DNA of 44,291 nucleotides from Sorangium cellulosum. GTDB taxonomy: Bacteria; Myxococcota_A; Polyangia; Polyangiales; Polyangiaceae. The translations under genes were made by a program, and so were the position numbers. The stretch is taken from the NCBI GenBank assembly GCA_020720045.1, contig DYPH01000038.1, forward strand, positions 1-44,291, read 5' to 3'. Each line of letters begins with the position of its first letter. Position 1 is the stretch's first letter. The notes under the pieces are model-generated. The model made no database searches, was not told the origin of the DNA, and saw only the letters and a list, made by a program, of their open reading frames with translations. Shown here piece by piece: positions 7,520-16,308 of this stretch.

Positions 7520-8389
7520 ATGACCTCACGCCCCCTGGAAGCCGGCATTCACACTTCGATGCAACGCGGAGAGTCCTACGGGGACTACCTTCACCTGGAT
7601 CGTGTGCTCGCGGCCCAAGAGCCGCGGAGCACCGCCCACGACGAAATGCTCTTTATCATTCAACACCAGACGTCCGAGCTCTGGATGAAGCTGATGATTC
7701 ACGAGCTCGACTTCGCCGTTTCTTTGGTGAAAGAAGACCGACTTTCTGAGAGCTTTAAGGTCCTTGCGCGCGTCGCTCACGTGCAGCGGACGCTCTTTGA
7801 TCAATGGGGTGTTCTCGAAACGATGACCCCGAGCGAATACATGCGTTTCCGCGATGCGCTCGGGCGCTCTTCCGGATTTCAGTCCTACCAGTACCGCGCG
7901 ATCGAATTCGCACTCGGCAACAAGGACCGCGCCATGCTCGCCCCCCACGTCACGGACGTACAGGTCCATGGCGACCTGGAGCGCCGTCTCGCAGCTCCCT
8001 CGATTTACGACGAATTTTTGGCATTCCTCGCTCGCAAAGGGCACGCGATTCCCGCGGAGTGCCTCAACCGAGATTTCTCGAAACCCTACCGCGCAAATCC
8101 TGCTGTTACTGACGTCTTCAAGACGATCTATGACGCCCCGGAAGCGAACTGGGAAGCGTACGATATGTGCGAAAAGCTCGTCGATATCGAGGAGCGCTTC
8201 CAGCTTTGGCGCTTCCGCCACATGACGACGGTAAAGCGTATCATCGGCTTCGCGCCGGGCACCGGCGGAAGTTCCGGCGTCGGCTTCTTGAAGCAGGCTC
8301 TAGAGATCTCCTTCTTCCCCGAGCTCTGGGACGTCCGCACGCGGCTCGTACCGGGCGCAAGTGCCGCTGCGCGACGCAACGAAGGATGA
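7520..8389 (+). CDS. kynA: Tryptophan 2,3-dioxygenase
   Basis: A 289-residue heme enzyme that opens the indole ring of L-tryptophan to give N-formylkynurenine, the first step of the kynurenine pathway. Diagnostic blocks are all present. YGDYLHLDRVL is at 20-30. HDEMLFIIQHQTSELWMK is near 40-57 and includes the active-site His and Phe. SGFQSYQYR carries the substrate-carboxylate Arg. LWRFRHMTTVKRIIG contains the proximal heme His, and GTGGSSGVGFL closes the active site. The length matches bacterial TDOs. The ATG at 7520 gives the family N-terminus; the longer frame overlaps the divergent permease. No other kynurenine-pathway genes are in the window. Confidence 0.96.
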   Translation: MTSRPLEAGIHTSMQRGESYGDYLHLDRVLAAQEPRSTAHDEMLFIIQHQTSELWMKLMIHELDFAVSLVKEDRLSESFKVLARVAHVQRTLFDQWGVLETMTPSEYMRFRDALGRSSGFQSYQYRAIEFALGNKDRAMLAPHVTDVQVHGDLERRLAAPSIYDEFLAFLARKGHAIPAECLNRDFSKPYRANPAVTDVFKTIYDAPEANWEAYDMCEKLVDIEERFQLWRFRHMTTVKRIIGFAPGTGGSSGVGFLKQALEISFFPELWDVRTRLVPGASAAARRNEG

Positions 8390-8433
8390 CCCACGATAGC
8401 CTGCGTCACGAAGCGCGGGGCGGTCGGCTCGGC

Positions 8434-10104
8434 TTAGAGGGCGAAATCTGGGAGTAGAATCCAGCGATTACGCTTCTCGTCGAGCCCGGTCACGACGACC
8501 GCGATCGGGTCACCGACGCGCACGAGCGGCTTCCCCTCGGTCGCGGGGCCTGTTGAAGAGGCCCCGCCCAGAAGCGCGGCCCCTTCGTGGCCCGTTTCCA
8601 GCCAGACGGGGCGCGTGCCGGGCGGGGCGAGTGCGAGGCCGAGGTCGCGAAAGAAGACCTTCACGTCAAGCGCGGGCGCATCCAGTTCGACGTGGATCTT
8701 CCCACCGGCAAGCCCAAGCACCGTCCCGGAGAATCGGGTCCGCTCGGCGACGGGAAGCGCAAGCTGTTGGCCGAAAATGCGCTCGTGAACGAGGGCGCGG
8801 ACGCCCTCGTCGAGGGACCGTTGGAGGTCTTTCGACGCATTTCCGGCGGCGACAACTCGGTCGCGGAGGGCGCGATCGGCGACCGGATCGTCGCACCGTT
8901 GGGTGAGAAGCTCGGTCATTTCCTTGTGGAGGAAGATGCCGACGAGCTCGCGCATCGGCGCCGAGAAGCGCGCGTAGGAGGAAGCTCCAACGCCGAAGTG
9001 GGCGGAGGGTTCAGAAACGAATTGGGAACGCTGATTGAGAATGACCGCCTGGCGGTGAATCGCGCGCGCAATGCCGTCGGTGGGGCCCCCTTCGGGGAGG
9101 CGCCGGAGGTAGGCGGCAAGGGCCCGCGAGATCTCGTCGAGCGCCACGTCGGGGAAGAGCCAGGGGTCGTCGGGAAGGCCGTGCATCGCGACGAGAGCAG
9201 AAACAAAGCGCGGAAATTGCTCAAGATCTGCGTCGTCCGGCGGCGGATGGATCCGGTAGAGGGGCTGCACGTAGTCGGGCGGCGTCTCCCGAAGGATCCG
9301 CGCCCCTTCCGCGTTGCACAGAAGCGAAAGCTGCTCGTTGTACAGTTCGACTTCTTTGCGAACCGAACGCGTCGGGTACAGAAACCCGTCGCCGTCCGGC
9401 TTGAGATCAATCTCACTTCGCCGGTAGCGGACGACGTCGCGGTGGCTCGCCTCCGCCACGCGCGCCTCGCCGACCACGCGCAAGAGCCCGAGGCTCTCCG
9501 CATATGCGGCTGCAGCGAGCGCTTCTGTCGTCGCGGAAGCGACGCCGTCGTAGAAGTCCTGGACGTCGTCGAAGGCAAGCTTGGCGCGGCTACAGATACG
9601 CGCACGATAGACGCGTGTGTCATGCACGCATCCATTCCGGGCGACGGTCGTTTCGAAGACGAGGGCGCGCCGGTCGACCCCTTCGTTGAGCGAGACGACC
9701 CCCTCACTGAGCGCACGAGGCAGCATCGGCACCGCGTAACCGGGCATGTAGAAGCTTGCGCCGCGCTTCAGCGCCTCGACAAAAAGGGCACTGTCGGGGC
9801 GCACGTAGTAGGCGGCGTCGGCGAGTGCATAATACACAGAGATAAGGCCATCGTCCCGCTTGGCGAGAAAGAGCGCTTGATCGAGATCTTTGGAAGTCCG
9901 CGCATCGATGGTCACGAACGGGAGGTGACGGAGGTCGGTCAGCTCGGGGTCGTCGATGCCGGGATTCGCGGCAAAATGTGCTGCTTCCGCGTGGACTTCC
10001 GGCGGATGGTCGAGGGGGACTCCGGCGCGAGAAACAAGGTCTCGGAGGAGTTCACCGAGGGTAGCGGGGGGCGTGGCTAGGGGCGATTCAGGTGTAGTTT
10101 GCAT
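8434..10104 (-). CDS. RNB-domain exoribonuclease (RNase II/R family)
   Basis: A 556-residue 3'-5' exoribonuclease-like protein. The RNB motif TIDARTSKDLDQA spans about 65-77: Asp67, Asp73 and Asp75 match the metal-binding Asp residues of RNase II/R, while the fourth position is Gln76. Downstream, YARFSAPMRELVG corresponds to the Y-x-H-F-T-S-P-I-R-R block. The protein begins almost directly at the catalytic domain and lacks the N-terminal cold-shock domains of RNase R, so it is a short RNB subfamily. A poorly conserved S1-like segment may close the C-terminus. Its ATG overlaps the stop of the TrkA-N gene (TGATG), indicating translational coupling; a TTG one codon earlier is the alternative start. 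It is probably the last gene of the fumarase-Rieske-TrkA run. Confidence 0.88.
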   Translation of the reverse strand: MQTTPESPLATPPATLGELLRDLVSRAGVPLDHPPEVHAEAAHFAANPGIDDPELTDLRHLPFVTIDARTSKDLDQALFLAKRDDGLISVYYALADAAYYVRPDSALFVEALKRGASFYMPGYAVPMLPRALSEGVVSLNEGVDRRALVFETTVARNGCVHDTRVYRARICSRAKLAFDDVQDFYDGVASATTEALAAAAYAESLGLLRVVGEARVAEASHRDVVRYRRSEIDLKPDGDGFLYPTRSVRKEVELYNEQLSLLCNAEGARILRETPPDYVQPLYRIHPPPDDADLEQFPRFVSALVAMHGLPDDPWLFPDVALDEISRALAAYLRRLPEGGPTDGIARAIHRQAVILNQRSQFVSEPSAHFGVGASSYARFSAPMRELVGIFLHKEMTELLTQRCDDPVADRALRDRVVAAGNASKDLQRSLDEGVRALVHERIFGQQLALPVAERTRFSGTVLGLAGGKIHVELDAPALDVKVFFRDLGLALAPPGTRPVWLETGHEGAALLGGASSTGPATEGKPLVRVGDPIAVVVTGLDEKRNRWILLPDFAL

Positions 10105-11156
10105 CAATGAAGGTAGGCCGCAATTTGCGGCAGGAGGGGGGCCGGTGCGTCAACAAGGACGCGGTCGCCGGCAGCGAGAGGGGTGCTTGCGCGCGCGGTG
10201 GTGAGCGGACCGCCGTTCACCGTCGCCGCGACGACGCGCACATCGAGAGCCTCTTCGAGGGCCCCAACCGTCTTGGCGGGGCATTGGGATCCTACACGCA
10301 TTTCGAGCGAGACGCGAAGCGTTCCATCGTCGAGGGGGTAGACGGCACGGACGCCGTCCCAGCGAGCCTGGAGGGCAACGAGCGGTGCGGTGACGGCGCT
10401 TGTCGAGAAGGTCCGGTCAAACTCGAGGGCCCCGCCGACCTTGCTCGCCATGCGCTGGTCGAACATCCGCATGACGACCCGAATCTTGGGATTCATCCGG
10501 CGCGCGTCGATGGCGACTTCCAAATTTGCCAGATCGTCGTCGGTCGCACAAACCACAGTTCGCGCCCGTTCAATCCCCGCTTCAATAAGAAGTTCGTCGC
10601 GACGCGCGTCGCCGCGGATGACGGGGATATTTGCATGTTCCACCGATTCCACGAAAGAGGATGCGTTCCGCTCGATGGCGACGACCGCCTCCCCGAGATC
10701 GACGAGGGCGTTGACCACTCGGAAACCGACGTTTCCAAGTCCGCAGACAACCACATGATCTTTCATTCGTTGGCTCCGGAGGCGCGTCCATAGTTCCCGT
10801 CGCGCTTCGCGATCCACGAGCGCCGCGCCGACCTTGAGGACGCCTTCGGCAACGACGACGGCGCCGACGACGGGGGTAATCCAGAAGAGCGTGCGGGCGA
10901 TCGGGGACGTGGGAAAATCTTCCGTCGGCTCAAAAAAGAGCTGCGTGTAAAGTGCATAGAGCGTTGCGCCAAAATCTTTGACGGGGCGACCGTGGCGCGC
11001 AAGATCCCAGCGGAACACGAACGCGGCGGCGAGCGTGTAGCCGACCGCGGCGACGAGCCAGGGGCCGAGCTTTCGCGCGACATGGGCGGCAAGCGCGATC
11101 CGGAGGGCGAGACCGTCCTCGAAGCGTCTTCGGCGCGCGGCTGCTAGCTCAGACAC
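10104..11156 (-). CDS. TrkA-N (RCK) domain protein with two membrane spans
   Basis: About 350 residues if it starts at the GTG at 11156. Two hydrophobic spans (about 33-49 and 85-108) flank a segment with a pore-helix look (ALYTQLFFEPTEDF) but no TVGYG-like K+ filter. The RCK/Rossmann domain follows: VVCGLGNVGFRVV (GxGxxG at 139-144), then VVAIERN with the acidic residue expected for NAD(H) binding, and a C-terminal TrkA-C-like region. The family gates K+ channels or transporters in response to nucleotides. The missing filter makes true K+ conduction doubtful. The start is uncertain: there is no ATG, and the gene should begin downstream of the Rieske stop at 11228. The stop overlaps the next gene's start. 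Confidence 0.75.
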   Translation of the reverse strand: MSELAAARRRRFEDGLALRIALAAHVARKLGPWLVAAVGYTLAAAFVFRWDLARHGRPVKDFGATLYALYTQLFFEPTEDFPTSPIARTLFWITPVVGAVVVAEGVLKVGAALVDREARRELWTRLRSQRMKDHVVVCGLGNVGFRVVNALVDLGEAVVAIERNASSFVESVEHANIPVIRGDARRDELLIEAGIERARTVVCATDDDLANLEVAIDARRMNPKIRVVMRMFDQRMASKVGGALEFDRTFSTSAVTAPLVALQARWDGVRAVYPLDDGTLRVSLEMRVGSQCPAKTVGALEEALDVRVVAATVNGGPLTTARASTPLAAGDRVLVDAPAPLLPQIAAYLH

Positions 11157-11227
11157 CGGCGCATTTGCGCCCGCGCCCGACCGCGATGCAACGACGTTGA
11201 CCGACGCGTTGCAGATTTTCGCCTTGC

Positions 11228-12868
11228 TCAGACGATCCCTTCCGGCGGGAGCCCGTCGGCGAGGAATTTCTCGGCGTTCGCCAAAACGCGGGCGAGGGGC
11301 GGCACGCCGTCGGCGAGGAAGAGACGGTCCCGAGCAGCCACGGCGAGCGATTCGTTTCTTGAATCGAAGGCAACCAGCCGGTCGAGGGCGTCTAGCACCG
11401 CGAGACCGCGCCCGCGCGCCATCCACGCCGCCGGCGCTGCGAGGGCGAGGTCGCCGATGGCGGTGCGGTCCCAAACGACGGGGACCGGAGCCTCAAACAT
11501 CGTGGAAATTCGAGAAAGTCGCCCGGTCAGCCCCGCGAGTTGGACGAGCTGATTCGGAAGGAACCGGGCGTTCTCCGCTGCCGGGGTGAGCTCGGCGATG
11601 GCGGCGGCGAGGAGCACCAGGCGGCCCGCCTCAAAGGGGTCGACGTCAGAACCGACCTTCGCCGTCCAGGCGCCGTCATAGCTCGCCGCCCGCCGGAGGG
11701 CCGCCCCAACAAGGACCGGAACGAGCGCGGCCGCGGTGTGCGTCTGCAGGGCCGTCAGCAGGGCGTCGACGGCCCGGCGCTCGGAAGCGAGAAGCTCAGA
11801 AACCATTGTATTCGCATCAGTTTCACCCACGCTCGTGGCGAGCCCCGCAGGAGGACTCGTCCTGCGGGCAACCTCGTGGAGGGCGACGCGCGTCGGCCGA
11901 AACCCGGGCAGATCGCTCTCGGCGACCGCCCAGGCGAGCGTCGATGCCGCACCGAGAGCAAGCGATTCACCGAGCTTATCACCACCGCCACTGGCCAACC
12001 GCGCCGCCGCAAGGACGCGCGGGAGCGCCAAACCGCGGTCCCAGAGCTTGAGCGACGCAAACGGAACGAGCCACGCTGCGGTGATTCCTTGCCGTTCCTC
12101 GGCGGGGAGGCCGAGGACGCGGGCGAGCGCATCGGTCCGCCGCTCTTCGACGAGGTCTGCCAAGAAGGGGGCGCGATCTTGTTCCAGACGCGCCGAAAAC
12201 GGCGTCGGCCGCGATCGGGCGCCACGGGCACGCGCCTCGTCAGCAACGGCAGAAATGGCCAGCAGATAGGCGGTCGGCGCCCGAAGCACGCCGACCTCCA
12301 TCAGGCGCTTCGCGGCGGCGATGGCGAGGATGCCGTCGGCTGCGCCAAAGGGGGTGTGCTCGGCGGCGATCGGCGCAAGCACGGCGAAGGGGCGAGCGAC
12401 TCCGTCGTCGGGAGGAGCTCCGATAAGCGAAACCAATCGCAAGCTCTCGCGGAGGGCGACATCGAGCTGCCCCTCCAAGGTCGCCCGCGCGAGGTCTCGC
12501 TCGGTGCGAAGGCGCGTGGCGGCGCCGTCGAGCTCGGGATCGATAAAGACCGTTTCGTGATGAATTTCAGTTATATAGCGCGCGACGCTCTCGCCTCCGA
12601 AGAGGCAATCGCCGGTGCCGAGGTCGAACTTCCAGTTGTGCCAGGGGCACGTGAGGATGGCCGAGCAGCCCTCCTCGGCGGTGGTCCGGACGAGCCCCAT
12701 GCTGAGCGGGTGCCCCTCGTGGGGGCACCGATCATCCACCACATGAATCGCCTCCTCCCCTCCCATGACGACGCGGACCGCCGCAAAGCGACGCGCCCCG
12801 AGCTTCACGAGGCGCGGCTTGTTGGCAGGGAGGTCTTTGACCGGGCAGAGGGCGACGAAGGTCTTCAA
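11228..12868 (-). CDS. Rieske [2Fe-2S] domain fused to a large uncharacterised domain
   Basis: A 546-residue protein that starts with TTG, preceded by AAGG 8 nt upstream; there is no ATG alternative. Residues 1-110 are a Rieske ferredoxin domain: CPHEGHPL (Cys48, His50) and CPWHNWKFD (Cys74, His77) provide the 2Fe-2S ligands. The remaining 430 residues are helical and Ala/Leu-rich with several His and acidic positions. I do not recognise this part; it is not the Rieske-oxygenase catalytic domain, because the His-His-Asp iron facial triad is not evident. It probably acts in the cytoplasm as an electron-transfer or redox-sensing module. It lies between fumarase (72 bp upstream) and the TrkA-N gene (72 bp downstream) on the same strand, probably in one transcript. 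Confidence 0.8.
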   Translation of the reverse strand: MKTFVALCPVKDLPANKPRLVKLGARRFAAVRVVMGGEEAIHVVDDRCPHEGHPLSMGLVRTTAEEGCSAILTCPWHNWKFDLGTGDCLFGGESVARYITEIHHETVFIDPELDGAATRLRTERDLARATLEGQLDVALRESLRLVSLIGAPPDDGVARPFAVLAPIAAEHTPFGAADGILAIAAAKRLMEVGVLRAPTAYLLAISAVADEARARGARSRPTPFSARLEQDRAPFLADLVEERRTDALARVLGLPAEERQGITAAWLVPFASLKLWDRGLALPRVLAAARLASGGGDKLGESLALGAASTLAWAVAESDLPGFRPTRVALHEVARRTSPPAGLATSVGETDANTMVSELLASERRAVDALLTALQTHTAAALVPVLVGAALRRAASYDGAWTAKVGSDVDPFEAGRLVLLAAAIAELTPAAENARFLPNQLVQLAGLTGRLSRISTMFEAPVPVVWDRTAIGDLALAAPAAWMARGRGLAVLDALDRLVAFDSRNESLAVAARDRLFLADGVPPLARVLANAEKFLADGLPPEGIV

Positions 12869-12903
12869 CGGGCGCCTTGGATTCGGAGCAGGATCGAGCC
12901 GTT

Positions 12904-12948
12904 GCGAAAATCGGCCGCGCGAAAATCGGCCGCGCGAAAATCAGCCGC
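12904..12948. repeat. 15-bp tandem repeat, three copies
   Basis: Unit gcgaaaatcggccgc at 12904-12918, 12919-12933 and 12934-12948, the last with one G-to-A change. It sits between the fumarase and Rieske genes. The single changed base (12943) creates the fumarase stop codon when read on the minus strand. The unit length is a multiple of three, so copy-number changes would stay in frame. Confidence 0.9.
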
Positions 12949-14590
12949 GGACCGGGAGGTTCTTCCCGGCGTGTTCGGTCGCGATCTGGGCGAAGAAGTC
13001 GTTCCCCTTGTCGTCGACGACGACAAACGCAGGGAAATCCTGCACTTCAATGCGCCAGACCGCCTCCATCCCGAGCTCGGGATAGTCGAGGACTTCCACC
13101 TTCGTGATGCAATCCTTGGCGAGGCGCGCCGCCGGACCGCCGATGGAACCGAGGTAGAAGCCGCCGTGATTGGCGCACGCGTCGGTGACCGCCTTGCTCC
13201 GGTTCCCCTTCGCGAGCATGACCATCGATCCGCCGTGGCTCTGGAAGAGATCCACGTAAGAGTCCATCCGCCCCGCCGTCGTCGGCCCGAAAGAGCCGCT
13301 CGCGTAGCCCTCGGGCGTCTTTGCCGGCCCCGCGTAGTAGACCATCGACGTCTTCATGTATTCGGGCATCGGGTTGCCTGCATCGAGGAGCTCCTTGATT
13401 TTTGCGTGGGCAATATCGCGGGCGACAATCATCGATCCGCTCAGGCTCAATCGCGTTTTCACCGGGAGCTTCGAGAGCGTCTCGCGGATCTTGGCCATCG
13501 GCTGGTTAAGGTCGATCGCGACGACTTCCCCGGCAAGCGCGTCCTCGGTGACCTCGGGGAGGTAGTGGGCCGGCTCGCGCTCGAGGGCCTCCAGAAAGAC
13601 GCCATCCTTCGTGATCTTGCCAAGGGCCTGGCGGTCGGCCGAACAGGAGACGGCGATAGCGACCGGGCAAGAGGCGCCGTGGCGCGGCAGGCGAATCACG
13701 CGGATATCATGGCAGAAATACTTGCCGCCGAACTGGGCTCCGATGCCGCTCGTCCGGGAAAGTTCCAAGATCTGCGCTTCGAGTTCGAGGTCGCGGAAGC
13801 CGTGACCGAGCTCGTTTCCCGAGGTCGGGAGGTTGTCGAGGTACTTGGCCGAAGCGTACTTCGCCGTCTTCAGGGCGTACTCGGCGCTCGTCCCGCCGAC
13901 GACGATGGCAAGGTGGTAGGGCGGACACGCCGACGTCCCGAGCGCATTGAACTTCTGCTCAATGAACGCGAGGAGGCTCTTCGGATTGAGCAGCGCCTTC
14001 GTCTCCTGATAAAGGTAGCTCTTGTTGGCCGAGCCGCCCCCTTTGGCCATAAAGAGAAACTTGTAGGCGTCGCCGTCGGTCGCATAGAGTTCGATCTGCG
14101 CCGGGAGATTGTTGCCGGTATTTTTCTCCCGATACATATCGAGCGGCAGGAGCTGCGAATAGCGAAGATTCGACGTTTGATAGGTGTCAAATACCCCACG
14201 AGAGATCGCCGCTTCGTCGCCGCCGCCCGTGAACACGAGCTGCCCCTTCTTCCCCATGATGATGGCGGTGCCGGTGTCCTGGCAGGAGGGGAGGACGAAA
14301 CCGGCGGCGATGTTCGCGTTGCGGAGGAGTTCAAGCGCGACGAAGCGATCGTTCGGCGAGGCCTCCGGATCCTGCATGATTTTCTGAAGTTGGGCGAGGT
14401 GGGCCGGGCGAAGCAGGTGGGCGATGTCCCGCATCGCCTCGCGCGTGAGGAGCGTGAGCGCTTCCGGCTCGACCTTCAAAAAGGTGCGTCCGCCCGCTTC
14501 GAAGGTCGAGACGTAGTCCTTGGTGAGGAGCCGGTAGGGCGTCTCGTCGTGGCCGATGGGAAGCATTTCCTGGTAGGCGAAGGTGCTCAT
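12941..14590 (-). CDS. fumA: Fumarate hydratase, class I (iron-sulfur)
   Basis: A 549-residue class I fumarase that interconverts fumarate and L-malate in the TCA cycle in the cytoplasm. The order and length match the E. coli FumA/FumB type. The [4Fe-4S] ligands are visible as PSCQDTGTA (Cys103), [10 protein letters not shown] (Cys222) and AVSCSADR (Cys316), each offset by two from the E. coli positions. [10 protein letters not shown] and the C-terminal [19 protein letters not shown] block (swivel domain) are also present. The start ATG at 14590 has AAGGAA about 9 nt upstream. The stop codon lies in one copy of a 15-bp tandem repeat. A terminator at 14638-14669 insulates it from the upstream pssA, so it likely has its own promoter and heads the Rieske/TrkA/RNB run. 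Confidence 0.95.
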   Translation of the reverse strand: MSTFAYQEMLPIGHDETPYRLLTKDYVSTFEAGGRTFLKVEPEALTLLTREAMRDIAHLLRPAHLAQLQKIMQDPEASPNDRFVALELLRNANIAAGFVLPSCQDTGTAIIMGKKGQLVFTGGGDEAAISRGVFDTYQTSNLRYSQLLPLDMYREKNTGNNLPAQIELYATDGDAYKFLFMAKGGGSANKSYLYQETKALLNPKSLLAFIEQKFNALGTSACPPYHLAIVVGGTSAEYALKTAKYASAKYLDNLPTSGNELGHGFRDLELEAQILELSRTSGIGAQFGGKYFCHDIRVIRLPRHGASCPVAIAVSCSADRQALGKITKDGVFLEALEREPAHYLPEVTEDALAGEVVAIDLNQPMAKIRETLSKLPVKTRLSLSGSMIVARDIAHAKIKELLDAGNPMPEYMKTSMVYYAGPAKTPEGYASGSFGPTTAGRMDSYVDLFQSHGGSMVMLAKGNRSKAVTDACANHGGFYLGSIGGPAARLAKDCITKVEVLDYPELGMEAVWRIEVQDFPAFVVVDDKGNDFFAQIATEHAGKNLPVRG

Positions 14591-14637
14591 CTCACTCGTT
14601 CCTTGTTCGAAGGGTCGTTTCCATTCACGAAAAAGCG

Positions 14638-14669
14638 AAGACCGTCATTGCCAGGCAATGCACGGTCTT
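14638..14669 (-). terminator. Rho-independent terminator of pssA
   Basis: A long hairpin (AAGACCGT-CATTGCC / GGCAATG-C-ACGGTCTT) with one bulged C and a minimal loop. It is followed on the minus strand by CGCTTTTT. It lies between the pssA stop and the fumarase start. Confidence 0.8.
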
Positions 14670-14708
14670 TCAAAGAGCTATTCCAACGAAGCGCAGACGG
14701 CAGAAGCT

Positions 14709-15335
14709 TCAGGGCTTCGGGATCCGGAGGCTCTTGGAGATCATCGCGCAGCCGCTGAGGAAGAAGACCAGCGCGAGCGGGTGCAACGTGAAAGGGCCTA
14801 CCGCCATCGCGCCGAGGGGGATCTGATCGCCGAAACGGCCCGATTTTACAAAGAAACCGAGCATCGTCACGAGCAGGAGGCTCGACGGGATCGGCGTCCC
14901 CTCGAAGTATTTGACCTTGCCGCCCTCGTCGGCGAGTTCGGCGGCGGTCGCGTTGAAGCGCGCAAGGCGCGCGAGGCCGCAACAGACGAAATAGACGAGG
15001 ATGGCGGCGTCCCAGCCACCGCGAAGGCCGACGGCGAAGGCGAGCGTCGCGGGCGCTACGCCGAAGGAGACGAGGTCGGCGAGCGAGTCGAGTTCCTGCC
15101 CGAGGAGCGACTGCTTCTTCTGCATCCGGGCGACGCGCCCATCGAAGATGTCGAAAAAGAGCGACGCCGGGAGCAGGCCAAAAACTGCATACAAATACGC
15201 AGAATCATTCGAAACCAGGTACTTGGCGACGCAAAGGATGGAGCTCGTCCCGCAGATGCCGTTGCCAAGCGTGAGGAAGTCCGCGAGCGCGAAGCTGCGG
15301 ATCATCGAGAAGTGTTTGGGCTTCGAAACGGTCAT
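14709..15335 (-). CDS. pssA: CDP-diacylglycerol-serine O-phosphatidyltransferase
   Basis: A 208-residue inner-membrane enzyme of phospholipid synthesis. The CDP-alcohol phosphatidyltransferase signature DGxxAR-x8-GxxxDxxxD is complete: Asp65-Gly66, Ala69-Arg70, Gly79, Asp83, Asp87. The motif then runs on as SLADLVSFGVAPA, which is typical of the Bacillus-type (class II) phosphatidylserine synthases. About six hydrophobic segments surround the motif. The product phosphatidylserine is the precursor of phosphatidylethanolamine; no psd gene is in the window. It is followed by a strong terminator and preceded by a 100-bp gap after the mutarotase gene. That gap holds a run of nine G residues and no other obvious signal. 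Confidence 0.9.
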   Translation of the reverse strand: MTVSKPKHFSMIRSFALADFLTLGNGICGTSSILCVAKYLVSNDSAYLYAVFGLLPASLFFDIFDGRVARMQKKQSLLGQELDSLADLVSFGVAPATLAFAVGLRGGWDAAILVYFVCCGLARLARFNATAAELADEGGKVKYFEGTPIPSSLLLVTMLGFFVKSGRFGDQIPLGAMAVGPFTLHPLALVFFLSGCAMISKSLRIPKP

Positions 15336-15435
15336 CGTCGTACTTCCAGGCAGCGCGGCGGGCGCGATGCGGGCGCGACCCTACACGAGGGGGGGGGCCG
15401 CTGTCCCGAAGCTTGCGCCCAAATGCTGCACGCGG

Positions 15436-16308
15436 TCATCGTGGGAGAAGGGTGAACGTGTGGCGCGCCGTAGCGCCCGGCGCGAGGAGCGAAGCACGGT
15501 CGCCGCTCTGCAACGCATTCCCCGGCGCCGTCCACGGCTCCACGCAGACGAAATCCTTCCCGGGGACCGACCAAAACACCCAGACGGGCCGCGCGTCGGA
15601 GACGGTCAGTTCGAGCCACGGGACGGCATTCCCACCTCGGCGGAGCACCTTCGTCGCGCTGCGGTCGTCGAGGAGATGGAGATCGGTCTCGCCCGTTGGT
15701 GTAAATTGCAACGGCTCCGCAGCGACCAAACGCCGCCCGACGTTGTCCCAGGCGCGGTCGGCCTCGTGGGCGACGGAAAGGGTCGGCTTTTCCGCGTTCG
15801 GCATCGCAAAATAGGGATGAAATCCAAGGGCCCACGGGAGGGGCACGGTGTCGCGATTTTCGACGGCGGTCGTGAGCGTGAGGCGGTCGGTCAGAGCGAC
15901 TTCGAGAGTCAGTCGGAAGCGATAGGGGTAGACTGCACGCGTTTCCGCGTCATCTTCGAGGGCAACGGTGATCGCCGCGGCGTCGTCGCTGCGCCGCGCG
16001 ACTTCTGTGAAGGGACGTTTTCGCGCGAACCCGTGCTGGCTGAGCGCGAAAGGGCGACCACGTCCGAGGTAGCGGTCACCGTTGAGGCGGCCGGGGAACG
16101 GAAAGAGCACCGGGATCCCGCCGCGCACGTTCGCCGTCGGGTCCCGAAACGTCGCTTCGTCAAGCGCCAAATACTCGGTATTTCCTGCGGAAAACTGAGT
16201 CACCAGCGCGCCGCGAAAGGGGGCGAAGGTCACGCGGCGATCGCCCTCGGCGTGCCCCGCGCGGAGGGTAACGGTTCCGTCGGCGGCATCTTCGACGCGG
16301 TAGTGCAT
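15436..16308 (-). CDS. Aldose 1-epimerase / hexose-phosphate mutarotase-like protein
   Basis: A 290-residue beta-sandwich protein of the galactose-mutarotase superfamily, which interconverts alpha and beta anomers of sugars or sugar phosphates. Active-site blocks are RGGIPVLFPFPGRLNG, LSQHGFARKRPF (first His), LGFHPYF (second His) and CVEPWTAPGNAL (catalytic Glu). The WT-PGNAL ending resembles the D-hexose-6-phosphate mutarotase (YeaD) branch. I prefer the ATG at 16308; a GTG at 16344 would add 12 residues, but its purine-rich stretch is too close to serve as a ribosome site. It is divergent from speA. Confidence 0.85.
   Translation of the reverse strand: MHYRVEDAADGTVTLRAGHAEGDRRVTFAPFRGALVTQFSAGNTEYLALDEATFRDPTANVRGGIPVLFPFPGRLNGDRYLGRGRPFALSQHGFARKRPFTEVARRSDDAAAITVALEDDAETRAVYPYRFRLTLEVALTDRLTLTTAVENRDTVPLPWALGFHPYFAMPNAEKPTLSVAHEADRAWDNVGRRLVAAEPLQFTPTGETDLHLLDDRSATKVLRRGGNAVPWLELTVSDARPVWVFWSVPGKDFVCVEPWTAPGNALQSGDRASLLAPGATARHTFTLLPR

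Noticed and set aside
8587-10080. A 497-codon open frame opposite the RNB nuclease
   Set aside because: A shadow frame; composition dominated by Arg, Gly and Glu; no domain.
11540-14758. A 1072-codon open frame on the plus strand
   Set aside because: It lies antisense to the well-supported Rieske and fumarase genes. It is rich in Arg/Gly/Glu as expected of a shadow frame in high-GC DNA and has no recognisable domain.
15389-15397. A run of nine G residues between the pssA and mutarotase genes
   Set aside because: A homopolymer in a 100-bp gap. It could be a slippage site, but no gene or promoter alignment supports phase variation.
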